From positions 17,973,060 through 18,037,059 of the forward strand of contig OX442314.1 of the NCBI GenBank assembly GCA_949358305.1: a DNA stretch of 64,000 nt, read 5' to 3'. Position 1 is the first letter of the stretch. The number at the start of each line of letters is the position of its first letter. Source of the stretch: Strigamia acuminata. Lineage: Eukaryota; Arthropoda; Chilopoda; Geophilomorpha; Linotaeniidae. Positions 34,341 through 46,000 of this stretch are shown piece by piece. The notes under the pieces are model-generated. The model saw only the letters and a program-made list of their open reading frames with translations. It was not told the DNA's origin and searched no databases. The position numbers and the translations under genes were made by a program.

Positions 34341-35405
34341 CGCTCTTTCCCTCCTTCCCGCCTTGCTCTCTTGGATCGTTCAATTCGCAGAAACGACCCT
34401 GCTCCATTGGCAGCAGCTGTGACGCGTCGGCCGATGCTATTGGTGAATTTTACCGCTCGATACGAGCTGACGTTTGCGTTCTCGCACAACTTTTCTTAGG
34501 AAAAGTGGCCAAATCTGGCGTGTACTCAAATAACCCTCGTGACGTCAAATGTCACAATGCGTAGGCGAAATATTTCAAGAATAAAATTCCCATTTCGTGT
34601 CGTCAAAAGCATCGGACCAAGTGTGGCGTGATAAGTACGGCGCGTTAGTACATTACTAAATCAGCTGATGAAACCATACTACTCATATTTTATGAGTACT
34701 TTCGGAAGATGAGTGCCCTTAAAGACCTGGATTCATTTCATATAGACTTTCTTTTTCCCAGGCAGTTATTTTAATTAAACTGTCACAGATTTTGTCATCA
34801 TGTAGTAAAAAGTCATTTTATTTTTTGTTTTTTTAATTAAATTGCATTCATTTAATCAAAAAATTCCAAACATCACACACCATATAGCTAATGAATTGAG
34901 AAAGAAAACATTCCCTTAACCCCTATTCAATTCGCTTCACTACACTTTAATTGATGAAGACATTTTTTCAACTAAAAATCATCGAAGATTTAATTTGGCA
35001 CTAATTAGGAGTAAAGTTGAAAAGCTCTAAAAATAAAGTTAATCGCAAATTCATTTCACACGTATTTATTGTAATAAAAGTAAAACAATTTTTCAAAATT
35101 AAACACAATCTATTGCGAGTTAACATTCACCTTTTTCACAATCGTTATGCGACACTGTTAAAGTAGAGAAATAGATTGCAAAAAACCATCAAATTTCAAC
35201 AACTTAATTTGAACACACTTCGATTCTAAGATGTACTTTTTTCCCCACACAAAAACATCTCTAAAAACGTTAATTACCTCATAATCGACGCGTGTTAGAA
35301 TACACAACGCACTTTTTTCCCCTATAAACATCTTTAAAAACGGAATGCGTCTTTTACAATTGATGGCGTCTTAGAAACGAAGAAATACGGTAATTTGACC
35401 AAAAA
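34341..35405. other. Upstream region of NPLP1, no gene recognised
   Basis: The first 300 bases are CG-containing and probably part of the NPLP1 promoter. The rest is AT-rich without recognisable structure. Confidence 0.45.
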
Positions 35406-35773
35406 CAGTAGAACCTCAATTATGAGGACACTGGTTATACGAACGTTCGATTATCCGAACAGCAGTAGGCGATTTTTTATCGATTTTTTATCGATTTTTT
35501 ATCGATTTTTTACTGGTTTTTATCAGTTTTTTACTTTTTTTTTTTTTTTTTTTTTTTTACGATTTTCACCTATTTTTAATCGGTTTTTAATGTTTTTTGA
35601 CAATTTTTATCCATTTTTGATCAGTTTTAATGCTTTTTAACAATATTTTAATAACTTTTATTTTCGTATGCAGTACAGTATTTGTATAAACCTAATGTTT
35701 GATTATCTGAACAATGCGATTTTATGAAAACACATGTCTCCCAATTAGTTCGGATAATCAAGGTTCTATACTG
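35406..35773. mobile_element. 368-bp pogo/Tigger-like MITE
   Basis: The left end CAGTAGAACCTCAATTATGA and the right end, whose complement is CAGTATAGAACCTTGATTAT, are inverted. CAGTnGAACCTCGATTATCC-type termini are typical of pogo/Jerky-class elements. An inner TTCGATTATCCGAAC block matches the complement TTCGGATAATCAA near the right end. The middle is a degenerate ATCGATTTTTT array followed by a T run. TA follows the right end but is not preserved on the left. Confidence 0.7.
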
Positions 35774-35796
35774 TACACAATTATATATCCTGTTCA

Positions 35797-36096
35797 ACTT
35801 CATCGAATCCCGTTTCATCGAATCCTTAATTCTTTAATTTCGGGAAGATAGAAGGTTGTTTCATCGAATTCAAAAAGTTGGTCGGTACGTTTCATCTAAT
35901 TTGTTGACTGTTGTCGGGGATGTTATTCACATGGCTACGTGGTTAGGTCAGGTCAGGTAAGGTCAAGTCAGGTTTTTGGCTTTTCTGTTTGTGTATTTCG
36001 ATTTTTCTTTAATGTACCGTTTCATCGATTTTTTTGTAATTAATGGTACGTTTTATTGAAAAAAAAGCAATTCGATGAAACAAGATTCGATGAAGT
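35797..36096. mobile_element. 300-bp MITE with ACTTCATCGAAT ends
   Basis: The left end ACTTCATCGAATCCCGTTTC and the complement of the right end, ACTTCATCGAATCTTGTTTC, differ at three of twenty bases, and CATCGAAT recurs several times inside. The centre contains a short AGGTCAGGTCAGGTAAGGTC array. No coding sequence and no certain target duplication. Confidence 0.78.
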
Positions 36097-36124
36097 GACC
36101 AGACTTCGTAGAACAGTGCTCCGC

Positions 36125-36411
36125 AAAGTGGGATATGCGGACTGGTGCCAGTTCGCTATACTCTTTCCGCACTCACGAAGAGCCCTGGAAGCTGGGCTCC
36201 CATTGGCCTAGTCTGATTACTCAGAACTGTATATAGTTATAGTTGAAGTACTACTACAAGGAAAAGTAGTTCCCTATAATGCATTTCTGGTGTTTTGGGT
36301 CTTTTTTTAGGTATCACTACACAAGTGATATGGCTTGGCCAATGGGAGCCCAGCTTCCAGGGCTCTTCTTGAGTGCGGAAAGAGTATAGCTAGAGGCTGC
36401 CAGTCCACTTT
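36125..36411. mobile_element. 287-bp inverted-repeat element with 53-bp near-perfect arms
   Basis: Arms 36156-36208 and 36337-36389 are complementary at 52 of 53 bases, with weaker complementarity reaching AAAGTGG at 36125 and CCACTTT at 36411. The outermost 30 bases are less similar than the inner 53, which is unusual because terminal sequences are normally the best kept. Confidence 0.8.
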
Positions 36412-39400
36412 ACTGGTAAAACGCAAAAATAGTACGTAAGCTTAGTACAGCAATGCTAGATTACTGGTCCTTAACACAATGGCACAAAAATATCGGTTCG
36501 CTGCAATACATAGTCTGGGAAGCACTGCTGTAGAAATATATATTTAACATTTTTATCTAATAAAATCCATCGGCGACCGGTTGACATTTGTAAATTATTG
36601 GTTCACATTTTTCTTTCATACTTTGGACGTCAAGTTTGACCCTTTTAATACAAGTGACAAATCCATATCTTTCTCGCCAGTTGGCCCTTAGAGCAGCAGA
36701 ATACTCTTTAATCGATTAATAACAAACGTGACTTGTCAAATTGATGATTTACAAATTATACAAGGGCAACCAATAAATTAGAATAAAACATTACCGCTAG
36801 TTTTTTTAAAGTACGTATAACAAAAAGGATACTGGAGTGGTTTTTTTTTATTTTTACAAATTTTTAACTCCAACAGTTTTTGTTCGGCTTTGAGTATTTG
36901 TTTTTCTTTAAAAACAATAACAATCTTACAAGAGACTCAAATTAATTTTCTTCGTACAAGCCTACTTTATTATTAAACTTTCACTGTCAGATAAAAAAAA
37001 GTGACAAGCTTGGCAAGTTTAATCAGACGTAATAAATCACTTTTTTGTTGTATTTATTTTTATTTATCTTTCCTTTCTTTATTTTTTGAAAAGAGGTTTA
37101 TCGTTAAGTAAATGCAGTTAACAATTTTCAATCTCGTAAGTTTCTTTTTAAAATGTGCAATTTTTTAAACCGAACATTCAATTAGATTGGGGTCGATTCA
37201 CTGACTAGAAAGGAAGAGGGGATTTACTTAACTCTCGATCGAGATAAGAGATTGTTCTTATCTTGAATCACTAAATTCTCACTGAGACGCCTCTGGTTTT
37301 TATCCCAACTCAAACTCAAGAAACAACATGGCTCTCACTTACCACAGATATTAACAAAATCGAATTTAAAGAAAACATAAATTTTCAGCTAGGTTGACGC
37401 TTGGACGAAGGTTGACGGTGTTCGCACTGCAGTTGCAGTAAGAAAGTAACGCAAGAACAAGATGCATTGTGGGAGATATGTAAGGAAGTAACGAAGCAGC
37501 AGTAAACAACCTGCAGCATACTGCCAACCAATCACAATCATGCTGTCACATGATTAATTAACATCGCATAACCAATGTGAGATTACCAAAATAGATGGAT
37601 AAAAATTTCTAATTTTATACAATACAAGTGCTGCAAATTACAAAGACATTCGGGTTAATGATAATGTTTGACTGCTAATAAGCAACATAACAAACTAATC
37701 GAGTAAATAAATCCCATAACTGTTACTTCCGTACTATAACTGCAAAGTGAATGAAGTATGAACTATACCTTTAATGTGTTTAAGTCATATAATAGTACAC
37801 TTCAATTTTTGGAGATAAATTTCTCCAAACAACCAATAAATTAACAAAATTAGGAGAAAAACGAACGTGGTGGTGTCTTGGTGGTGTCAGATAAACCAAC
37901 AAAACCTAGGACTTAGGCCACTTATTGGGAAAATGGATATAATGATATTTGTTACACCCAGAGGAAGCAATAAAAATAGTCTTTCTCCAAGGCTCGCTTA
38001 TTAGTACCAGAAACGATAATATTTAAAGAAGGGCTGATAAAGCTTCAGTGAATCTGGCAATTAATAATCAAAAAAATATTTCACCAGTGTAACCCTGGCC
38101 TGGTTCATAAAGAAATTCCTTAAACAGTGTGACAGAACTTTCAAGAGCTACCAGATAAGACAAGTGACTATCACAGCGTAAAACTAGAAAGGAAAAGCAT
38201 CTTTGCACGATCACTTTTGTTCTGAAACAATAACTTCGTTTATTTTTATATATGTGAATAAGTTCTAATCAAATAGAAAGCAAAGCTATTTATTTTTCTA
38301 TTACCGTATTGTGCATTAATTCTCTTCGTTAAATTGAAATTTTCTTCGAGAACTTTCTTCTTCGAACTAACACCATAGAAACAGCCTTATTTATCTGTGT
38401 AGCAACCAATTTGAAGCACTAACACGAGTAAATCGTAGCAACAACTTTTAACCTGGCATGTTATTCTTGTATCAAATTACTGGAATAAGGAGACATGTAA
38501 AATAACGGCTTTAAAAAAATCCGACAGGTTGAAATTCCTTTACACGTTACTTGTATTAAAGAGCGCGATTAGCGCTGCTAAATTCCTTTGGAAAATAAAT
38601 AATAACGTTAAATAAGAAAATCTTAAACTTTCAACAATGAATAATAACGGATATAGAATATTACTGATGAGCAATCTGGAGATCTGCGGTGCTATTTCCC
38701 CGAAATTTCCAGTTTCGCATTTTTCCCGGTTGTTTGTGTTTTTCAGTCACAATAACGACCAGTATTAAAAAGAGCCATTTTTGTTTTCCCCTATTGTCTG
38801 TCTAATCTTAATTCACTCATTTCAAGAACTATTTCATTACCGCTAAGTGATTCCATTAAGCAAATGCAATACTTCTTTCTCAGAATTAAAACAATTCATA
38901 TCCAACACAATATCTGTCGTAAATTTGAGTTACAAGTGCGGAAAAAAAACTTAATTTTTGGTTTTTGTGAAACAAAAATTTTTGTATTTTTGGTATGAAT
39001 ATAGGAACTAATACTCACGGTTCATGAAGACTAGATTTCATCGCACTAGGCTTGTCAAAGTTACCTACGTATCATCCATTTCACTTAATTCTTGGAGTCA
39101 ATGGTTAATTTTACACCTACAAAAATAAAAATAAAAATAAAAATAAAAATCTATAAAATAGATTTAAGCCTAAATTTAAACTTAAAAGAACAATGTACGA
39201 TCGGATCCGTCGGTCCGTGGTTAAAATGTTTCTTTGTTCAACAGGTTAGAAATACTCAATATGGTGTCTTCGGAGTCGAGATATGTTGGTGCCCTGGTTT
39301 CCCAAAACATGCTTTAGGTTTTGCAAGATTCCCTTATTCCCAAGTTGTGTCAAATTCCAACAGTTGAGAAGAAATTACATTTTTTGGGCAATCGCAACTA

Positions 39401-39792
39401 CAAAGACGTTGCACATTTTGGTTGTTTATTTTTCCCCACGCAAAAAAAAGTTATCGTAAATTAAAACTTTATCAAGTTTGAGATAACGTTTCATACAATA
39501 TTCATATGCTATTTATACCTTCACCTTCACCTAACAGATTTATTATTCAACGACGTGTCACCACAGGCATGACAGAATAAAAGCGTAGGCGTCATCACTC
39601 GTCCACCTTTTCGTCCTTTGTCAACAAAAACGACTTCTGATGTGAAGAAGTCGCACTAAATCAAAACATTCGTCTTAAAGCGCTTTAAAGCCGGAAACAA
39701 CGATAGCGCCTTCTCTTACCCGTAGGTGGAGCCACCGCTCACATGTTATTGCGCTTCATCATCAAATTGAGAAAGAAAACCTATCGCCGAGG
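36412..39792. other. Gene-free stretch upstream of the M6P receptor gene
   Basis: No exon was recognised. An AAAAAT repeat lies at 39121-39150. The promoter of the receptor gene should lie near the right edge, where CG content rises (39.55-39.8 kb), but no core element was recognised. Confidence 0.45.
39121..39150 (+). repeat. AAAAAT microsatellite
   Basis: Five tandem AAAAAT units: a simple slippage repeat. Confidence 0.9.
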
Positions 39793-40976
39793 ATGAATGT
39801 GTATATCGCTCACTTTTTGCTAATTCTAGTTTCCATTGCCAATAACTTATGTTCTCATATGATCAATGGAGACTGTAGTAATATCGTGGATTCCGTTGAC
39901 AAATTTTCAGACATAGAGAAGCTATTTAACCAACGATTAGATCCTTTAAAAGGCGAACAGTAAGTGCAATATAAAAATTGAAACCATAAACCAACAGTTA
40001 ATAAATTGATGCAATTTTTAATATAAAAATACTTTTTAATTTTAGGTTTACGGTGAAAGAAATCAGGGAAAATAAAGATGAATACGATTATTACCTCGGA
40101 ATATGTGCAGATGCTAAATCGCCAGTTAAAAACCCCAGACCAAACGCAGGAATGGTTCAAATAAAGAAAGCAGATAAGGAGATCAAAGTTTTAGGTTTAT
40201 ATAATGAAACTGAGTTTCTTGGAGGTGGTACGTACTCAATTAATCTTCTATTACGACAATGCAATTTATTTTAAATAACATTTTTATTTTTTTTAAGATA
40301 ATTGGATGCTTCTCAAGTATAAAGGAGGTGACCTGTATCACCATTGCAAAGACATACACAATATTTCGCAGCCGAGACAGACACTCATCATGATTACATG
40401 TGGACCGCCATTAAAAGTGCCTAATTAATACAATAACTGAAATAATTAGTAAATGATCCATTATTACGCTTGCAGGGCGAGCTCTCAATGTTGGAGGAGA
40501 ATATTGGTGTCCACGAAGAATGTTATTACCTTTTCCAATTCGAAAGCAGTGTTGCATGTACACCTCAAGATGGACTGAGTGCTGGTTCTATATTTTGCAT
40601 AATGTAAGAAATACACGGGGGAAAAATGCTGCCACTTATTTGATATATTTTTTTTATTTAGATTGCTTACATCAGTTGGATTATATCTTCTCATTGGATT
40701 TCTTCATCAAAGAATTGTAGTTGGGGCTAAGGGATTGGAACAGATTCCGAACTACAACATGTGGAAAGAATTTGGAAAATTGCAAGCGGTACAATAACGA
40801 ATATTAAATGTTGTGAACGTTTTGCTAAAAGATTTCTAACTATTTTATAGGATGGATGCGATTTCTTATGCCGATGTGGTGAACGTCAAGAAGCTAAAAT
40901 GTATAGAGGAATTGATGATCAACTTTTAAATCCGGAGGCGAGAGATGATAGAGATGAACGGCTGTTGCCAATGTAA
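39793..40976 (+). CDS. M6PR: Cation-dependent mannose-6-phosphate receptor, six exons
   Basis: Exons 39793-39959, 40046-40227, 40298-40416, 40476-40603, 40662-40788 and 40851-40976 join in phase to 849 nt, 282 aa, about the family length. The receptor binds phosphomannosyl lysosomal enzymes in the Golgi and carries them to endosomes. Residues 1-20 form a signal peptide. The luminal MRH domain keeps six cysteines (28, 76, 133, 151, 172, 184) and Gln94, Arg143, Glu163 or Glu164, and Tyr174, which by alignment from memory match the ligand-contacting Q-R-E-Y set. The transmembrane segment spans about 189-212. The tail has the family signatures VVGAKGLEQIP, a Cys pair in DGCDFLCR (palmitoylation in mammals) and the terminal acidic-dileucine signal DERLLPM. 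Exon 3 uses a weak donor, AAA|GTGCCT, but phase and homology require it. Confidence 0.93.
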
Positions 40977-41399
40977 AAAAAAATGCACATCAAAGCTCTT
41001 CAGTTTCAAGTTGTAAATACTGGTTCTTAATTCTTTGATCTTTTTTGGACTTGGTCAGTTAACACGGTGTTTGGATTCGTACTTTTTCTATGTTTACTTA
41101 ATTTTTCACTTCGCTAATCGGTGTCAAACTTTCGCTGAGGAAAATCACCTACGGTTCGAGATTTAAATTCTCACTAGTCAAAATACTTTTAATTTATTCC
41201 AAATAAGTCTCAGGAAAATTTTAACACGAAATTTGAATTACCGGTAAAGAGATTTCCTGAACGTGCCTTTTAACTTGATAATGAAGCTAAAATGGTTAAT
41301 TCGAAAGAAAAAAAAGAATAAGTGTTTATTTTTTTGAAATAGCCTTTTAAGCTGTAAAAAATAAGTAGAAGTTGCAACACGAAATCCTCTTTTGTTTGC

Positions 41400-41405
41400 A
41401 ATAAA
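41400..41405 (+). terminator. Candidate poly(A) signal of the M6P receptor gene
   Basis: AATAAA lies about 425 nt after the stop codon. Another at about 41648 is also possible. The choice cannot be made without transcripts. Confidence 0.4.
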
Positions 41406-43009
41406 ACTAATACTATAACATTTTTCATTTTTTATAGTAATTTAAATGTTAGTTTTTCTTGTACTTACCCTATTTTCTTAAACTGCTTTAAATCCAAACA
41501 CTTGAGGAGTTTACAAGAGAAAAAAAAATAAGCACAGGAATCAATATCCTTTACTCAGACAGAGGCCTGGATTTATTTATTTACTCGACATTTGAAACTC
41601 AAAGAAAACTAATGTAACAGTAATTTCATCATTGTTACAAAATTAAATAAATAAAGTTCTATTGATGTTTTCGTTGTACTAAAAATATTTGCATACCACG
41701 AAGGTCTTTGAAATGTTTGAATTGCACTTTAGTATCTACTTAAAATTAAAACCCAAGACAATTAAAGACAGAAAATGATTGTCTCTCATCCTAAAATCAA
41801 TTACACGAACTTTTAAAATTATGTAAACTCTCAAAATATAAATTGGAATGACACAAAAAAAGCAATTAGCAAAATGATTCTTTTAAGCCACATGGGAACT
41901 TTTGCAGTTGTTAATTAGATCATAATACGCAAGAACAATTTAAATGCAACTCGATAAATTCCTTTTGCGGGTAAATTGGGGTACTAAACGGATTTAATAC
42001 TGTAAATCGCCCAGTTTTATAAGTACCAGGTTATCGTAACCTTTTTTCCTTTCCTTGTGCATATACATTACAAGGATTTACAGTACAAAAATAGTTGCTT
42101 TTTCTAAACAGAATATGGAGTATATGATATGACTTTGGATACCGAACCTGAATACAGATTCTAAAGTACATTTCTTTTGCTTAATTAATCACCTGATATA
42201 AAACACCAGGTAAATGGTAGAAAGGAGGTGGGTGGAAACATCAATGCAAAGTGATATCACACCGGGTGCTTTTCACTACTTGAAGCTATAGTGTAATATT
42301 AAATGCTACGTACAAAGAACCTGTTTGCAAAACGGGAAAAAGATAAAAGTTGTTAAAAATCATGATGATGCGTTAGTCAACCGGTATTCTAAGAACACTC
42401 AGTTTTACATGTGATATTTGTTTGAATACATTCGAAATAAAAAGTAGCAAAATCTTGTGCCATGGCAAAAATTGTTTACGAAATCCAAGTCTCAAAAAAA
42501 CTACCGTTAGGAACTAAGAATTCTATAAATTGAACATACAAAATGGTCGCTACATGCAGCGATGACATTGCACTATACAAAGTTAGATTTTTGTTTAAAT
42601 ATCTTGCTCGATCATATCTTTTTTGTGTGTTTAAAAAAATCTTTATACAATTTACAAGCCAAATATCAAAAGATCCAAGTTGTAATAACAAATGACCAAA
42701 ATTTCCTTTATAAAATAATTTCTCAAATAATCAGCTGCTCGGTCGTTTGACCCCAAATAACATTTTCAGCAATTATCTAGATGCTCGCAAAAAAGCTGAT
42801 TAATTAAACTCGTGACTTCGACCAAGTTGAATGAGTCATGGCTTATTTTCGTAACTTGAAACAAAAAAATAAATAAACCCATGTGTCTCCACATTTTGGC
42901 CAGCAATTATTACACTTGTTTTGATAAAATAAGGTGATGCTTTGAAAAGCAGCGTGCGTAAAGCTTGTCTAGTACGCTAAGTGAAAACATCACCGCTTAA
43001 ATACTTCAA
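41406..43009. other. Intergenic stretch between convergent genes
   Basis: AT-rich sequence between the ends of the M6P receptor and the epimerase. No gene or repeat was recognised. Confidence 0.5.
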
Positions 43010-43015
43010 TTTATT
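43010..43015 (-). terminator. Poly(A) hexamer overlapping the epimerase stop codon
   Basis: The minus strand reads AAT TAA TAAATTG at the end of the frame, so AATAAA begins inside the stop codon. No other AATAAA was noticed nearby downstream, which raises the chance of a very short 3' UTR. This is unproven. Confidence 0.35.
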
Positions 43016-46000
43016 AATTATGAGCTGCTCTTTTTCCTTTCATGTACTCAATCCATCTTTCTGCTGTCGTCTTTAAAATAGGGTCATCATCTATAGTTGC
43101 CAAGAGTAAAAGTTGGTCGATGTGTGTAGTATGATAGTCCCATCGGGCCAGATTGGGAGCCACCCCGAGTGTGAAATGTCTTAAGTCGTAAATAGAAGAG
43201 GACCCTGAGTCGAAAAATGGAAGCATTTTTTTCAAGCTGTGCATACCATCGTTGAACAGTCCCGTGACTTCTTCTAACTTCTGTTTGGAACACGCTAGCA
43301 ATGACTTCGCATGCTCTCTTCGATTTTTCTCCTCATAAATACAACCTTCTTTGACGTCGTAAAGGCCAAGAAGGGCATAAATAAACCCGTTGAGCACAAA
43401 GGAGCTAGGTATTGTAGGATATTCTTCGTACCACACGTATTTCTCCAAAAATTTGGTCATCACGCCATGTTCCTGACTGGCGATCCTAAAAAGTCCCAAT
43501 GCTTGGAGCGCCGAACTTAGATATTTCATTTCGCCGGTCGATCTGTAGGCGCGTGTTAAAACCGACATCGCTTGTCCTTGTGCCATAGCGCTGTACCATC
43601 CCGGCTGCAGGTTAGACATCCCCAGCGTGTTGAACCGTCTCTCGACAAAGATGGGCCAGCCACCATTTTCGTCTTGATTGCGCAACAGCCAATTGGAGGC
43701 GTCGAAGAAGTGAGCCACGTGTGCAGAAGAGCTCATGGTCACATTGTCCACAGCACCTGAACCCCTCATAACTAAGTTGAGGATTTTGATTTTAGAAAAA
43801 TGTAACTTGGGTCGTTTGGAGGACTTGCCCCCACTGAACCCCTTCTTAAAGTCAATGGATATGTCTCGAGTGATGTGTCCCCACTGAGATCTCCAAGAAC
43901 CCATGCCATAAAACACATGGTTACCTTCGATACTCATCATCTGTGTAGAACATACGTAATGAATAAAATATTTCTCTCGCCGATCTTTTTCTTCCAGGCC
44001 GATACTTAAGCTGCCATTGTTATTAAACCGAAAATCTAAACTCAAAACAAAATCCGCGTTTTCGTCCAGTTTAAGCAATACTCCACTCTCCAAAGATTCT
44101 AAAAAAAAGTATATATCGTAATAAAAAAAATAATTAAAATAATATTTAATATTACCATCTGTTGAAAACACCATGACTCGACTGTTTGCTAGTTTGTCCC
44201 ATTTATAGGATGTTCGTGCTGATGAATCTCGCTCGTGCCACAACCCCCTGTGCGTTTCACCATCTTCATAAGTCACTGATTTTGGCTTTGGTTCCGTGAT
44301 GTTTTTGCTGTAGTGGCTAAGTCCGTACTGTGATATTTGAATGGGATAATAATAACCACGCGCATCCCACTGGGTAGACACCGGAACACCTGAAAATGGA
44401 GAAAAATAAATAATGGCATTTCCATTAAAGTCTTATTTGATACTTTGGAAATTATGGTCATGCAATTTGACAGTCTTCCTTAACGAAATGGAATTCCCCT
44501 AAACAGAATCAGTCCTAGATAACGCTATTGATTCGTACTGACGTCAATGCATTAGTTCCTACAGCTAAGGCAAGAAGACCATCAAGACACACTCTGCAAG
44601 AACTTGTGCACGCACCTACAAAACGGCTTTGATCAGATTGATTGCCCGAGATGTGTGCAGTGTGCAGTGTGCACTCTGCGAAAAAAAATGTATAAAAGCG
44701 CTGCTCCACCTCAATCTCTTTAAAGGAAAAGCCCTCAACTAACGAACCTCCCTTAATCTAGCAAAACGTGTGAATTATTCACGTCAGATGAGATTTTCGA
44801 AAATTACCTGTCATTTACAAACTTTGTGTAATAATAAATAAATAAATTTTAAAGCCGCCGCACCAAACTTGTACAATAAATTTTTAAAAATAGTTTCTTA
44901 TTATTGTAATGAAGATTGCATAATTTAACATTAAATCCCCAAATATCGACTCAATTTCAAAACTTTAATAAAAAATTCAATCCGCTTCAGTTTATTAGAA
45001 AATTAGTTTAGAGTTACGACAGAAAGTTCCAGAAAAATAAACTTTTTCGGTTAAGACAGCAAAATCCACATCCGGAAACAAATGAGAGTCCAAGCCCAAT
45101 ATCATCACCAAGATGGCAGAGGAAGACGAATGGTTCCAAAGGGATGCTTCATCCTTTCTGACCTCGCCCGTTCCGCCCTTGCAATTTCTATTGGCAAGAA
45201 TTCATTGGAGGATACAAAAGAGAAAAGACCGACATTCCCTTTACCTTCATTCCCCCCCACTATCTTGTACGAAATAAAGGGATGAACCAACTTTTCGCGT
45301 CAATTCTCAAGTGTGAATTCTCGTGGGAAATGCAAAGGCAACTCCTTCAACAACTTTCTCGACTTATAAACGTGTTGACTATGCATGGACACGATACCGA
45401 CTGTCCAATTGTCAAGATAATCTACAACTCAACCAAAAAAAAAAGAAAATTACATTTCCCTTCCTCATTTTCACACATCTCACGTGTATTACTCCCCCCG
45501 CATACGGTTCACATCACTTTTAAATCATTCTTATATTCAGATTATTTGAAAACTGTAATTGTATATTTAAATTCGTGCAGGAAACTCTTATTTAATAAAA
45601 GAGTCGCGTATTTGCACGAAATTCGCATTTTTTAGTACGTGTGGGAAAGAAGAGCGAAAAAGAAAGTGATTATCATATGTGAGAGAACAATTAACATAAT
45701 CGAAGATGACTTTTGCATTCCGAATGTGTAACGTGAACTGCTTAAGTACTGAGTTAAAACCCTCTTTCGGTATTCATGCTGCATTTTCAACAGCAGTGTC
45801 AAGGGAGTTTAGATTTTCATGTATTTAAAGCCTCACCTACACTGCCCAACATTTTTAAGGGCACTGGTAATCCAACTGTACTCAGTGCTACGTGCAACCA
45901 AACTTCCGACTGCGCGCAGAATCTTGATGCCAAATTAAAACTGCACATTCCATTACGCGCACATGAAAAAATGGCTTGTTGCACAAGATGTAGTGTTATT

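Noticed and set aside
45082-45285. Plus-strand frame containing VPKGCF, a phrase like one in vertebrate epimerases
   Set aside because: Wrong strand relative to the epimerase, and the surrounding residues do not match.
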